Below, one piece after another: positions 63,681-64,000 of a DNA stretch of 64,000 bases. This DNA is from Spirochaetaceae bacterium. GTDB lineage: Bacteria; Spirochaetota; Leptospiria; Leptospirales; Leptonemataceae. The translations under genes and the position numbers were made by a program. The stretch covers positions 162,451-226,450 of the forward strand of contig PBUB01000021.1 of NCBI GenBank assembly GCA_002729885.1, written 5' to 3'. Position 1 is the first letter of the stretch. Every line of letters starts with the position of its first letter. The notes beneath the pieces were generated by a model, which saw nothing but the letters and a program-made list of their open reading frames with translations, did no database searches and was not told the origin of the DNA.

Positions 63681-64000
63681 ATGGAATCCGCTCTGAAGAA
63701 AAGTAGAATCCGCCCTCTGCCTGCACTGCTGGTAGATCGCATTGCAGCAGGAGAGGTCATCGATGGTCCGGCCTCGGTGGTTAAGGAGCTGGCCGAGAAT
63801 GCCCTGGATGCTGGAGCCACAAGCATTCAGGTAGAAACCAGCGGAGGAGGCATAAACTGGATTTCAGTGGAGGATGACGGAGCCGGGATTCTGGCTGAAG
63901 ATCTGCCTCTGGCTATCCAGAAGCATGCAACTTCCAAAGTAGAAACCCTGGATGATATATGCGAGGTTCTGAGTTACGGATTTCGTGGTGAGGCCCTTTC
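63681..64000 (+). CDS. mutL: DNA mismatch repair protein MutL (partial, 5' end)
   Basis: The first 106 codons are in the window; the gene continues past base 64000. GHKL ATPase motifs are present: VDRIAAGEVIDGPASVVKEL, ENALDAGAT, VEDDGAGI, and GFRGEAL at the window edge. It starts at ATG 63681. MutL couples mismatch recognition by MutS to strand incision. Confidence 0.95.
   Translation, partial: MESALKKSRIRPLPALLVDRIAAGEVIDGPASVVKELAENALDAGATSIQVETSGGGINWISVEDDGAGILAEDLPLAIQKHATSKVETLDDICEVLSYGFRGEAL

Overview
The window reads as chromosome of a spirochaete of the Leptospira/Leptonema/Turneriella group. This is inferred from gene content and order, not from a search. Supporting signs are the flgN-flgK-flgL-fliW-csrA flagellar block, LpxD (an LPS-bearing outer membrane), many lipoproteins, class III adenylate cyclase and 7TM-DISM kinases, an rpmH/rnpA/yidD/yidC/jag/mnmE cluster divergent from dnaA-dnaN-recF-DUF721, and base composition near 50 % G+C by eye. 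There are no insertion sequences, phage genes or CRISPR arrays; genes are dense and often overlap by ATGA or TAATx junctions.

Layout. 1-1883: end of an Mrp/Mbh-type cation/proton antiporter operon on the minus strand. 2232-7355: mixed metabolic and hypothetical genes, including a PfkB phosphofructokinase and a thioesterase divergent from a TetR regulator with two matching operator palindromes. 7451-17031: a copper/silver island on the minus strand: secreted Met/His/Cys-rich protein, TolC-like, CusB-like, CusA-like, CopB-type ATPase with a His-rich repeat, and a Met/His-rich lipoprotein. 17101-19886: glycerophosphodiesterase, an unidentified possibly structured RNA, an acyltransferase and a lipoprotein-like gene. 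20104-24998: two coupled 7TM histidine kinases. 25154-27019: thiolase and MarR regulator. 27186-30623: SH3b protein, M48-like lipoprotein lacking a catalytic His, and CHASE2-adenylate cyclase. 30923-33807: two paralogous repeat lipoproteins. 33998-42552: DUF192 and LPP20-like lipoproteins, then flagellar hook-associated genes with FliW/CsrA and a SpoIIE-type phosphatase. 42554-53314: MaoC hydratase, the mnmE-to-rpmH cluster, and dnaA-dnaN-recF with a probable oriC. 53506-64000: transporter, VWA protein, nuclease-fold protein, LpxD, two tRNA-Ser genes, membrane proteins, glycosyltransferase, Gfo/Idh/MocA oxidoreductase and the start of mutL.

The strongest candidate for an undescribed system is the kinase pair at 20104-24998. 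The two proteins have the same architecture and have lost complementary parts. The first keeps the ATP-binding motifs but has Ala where the phospho-accepting His should be, and its receiver domain has lost the Asp and Lys. The second keeps the His and an intact receiver but has lost every ATP-binding motif. Together they could form one working heteromeric hybrid kinase. Other notable points are an apparent AUC start codon for mnmE with a good Shine-Dalgarno sequence, rnpA also lacking any canonical start, a pseudo-M48 protease in an adenylate cyclase operon, a tandem repeat with a compensatory base change, and repeated operator-like palindromes before the thiolase and TetR genes.
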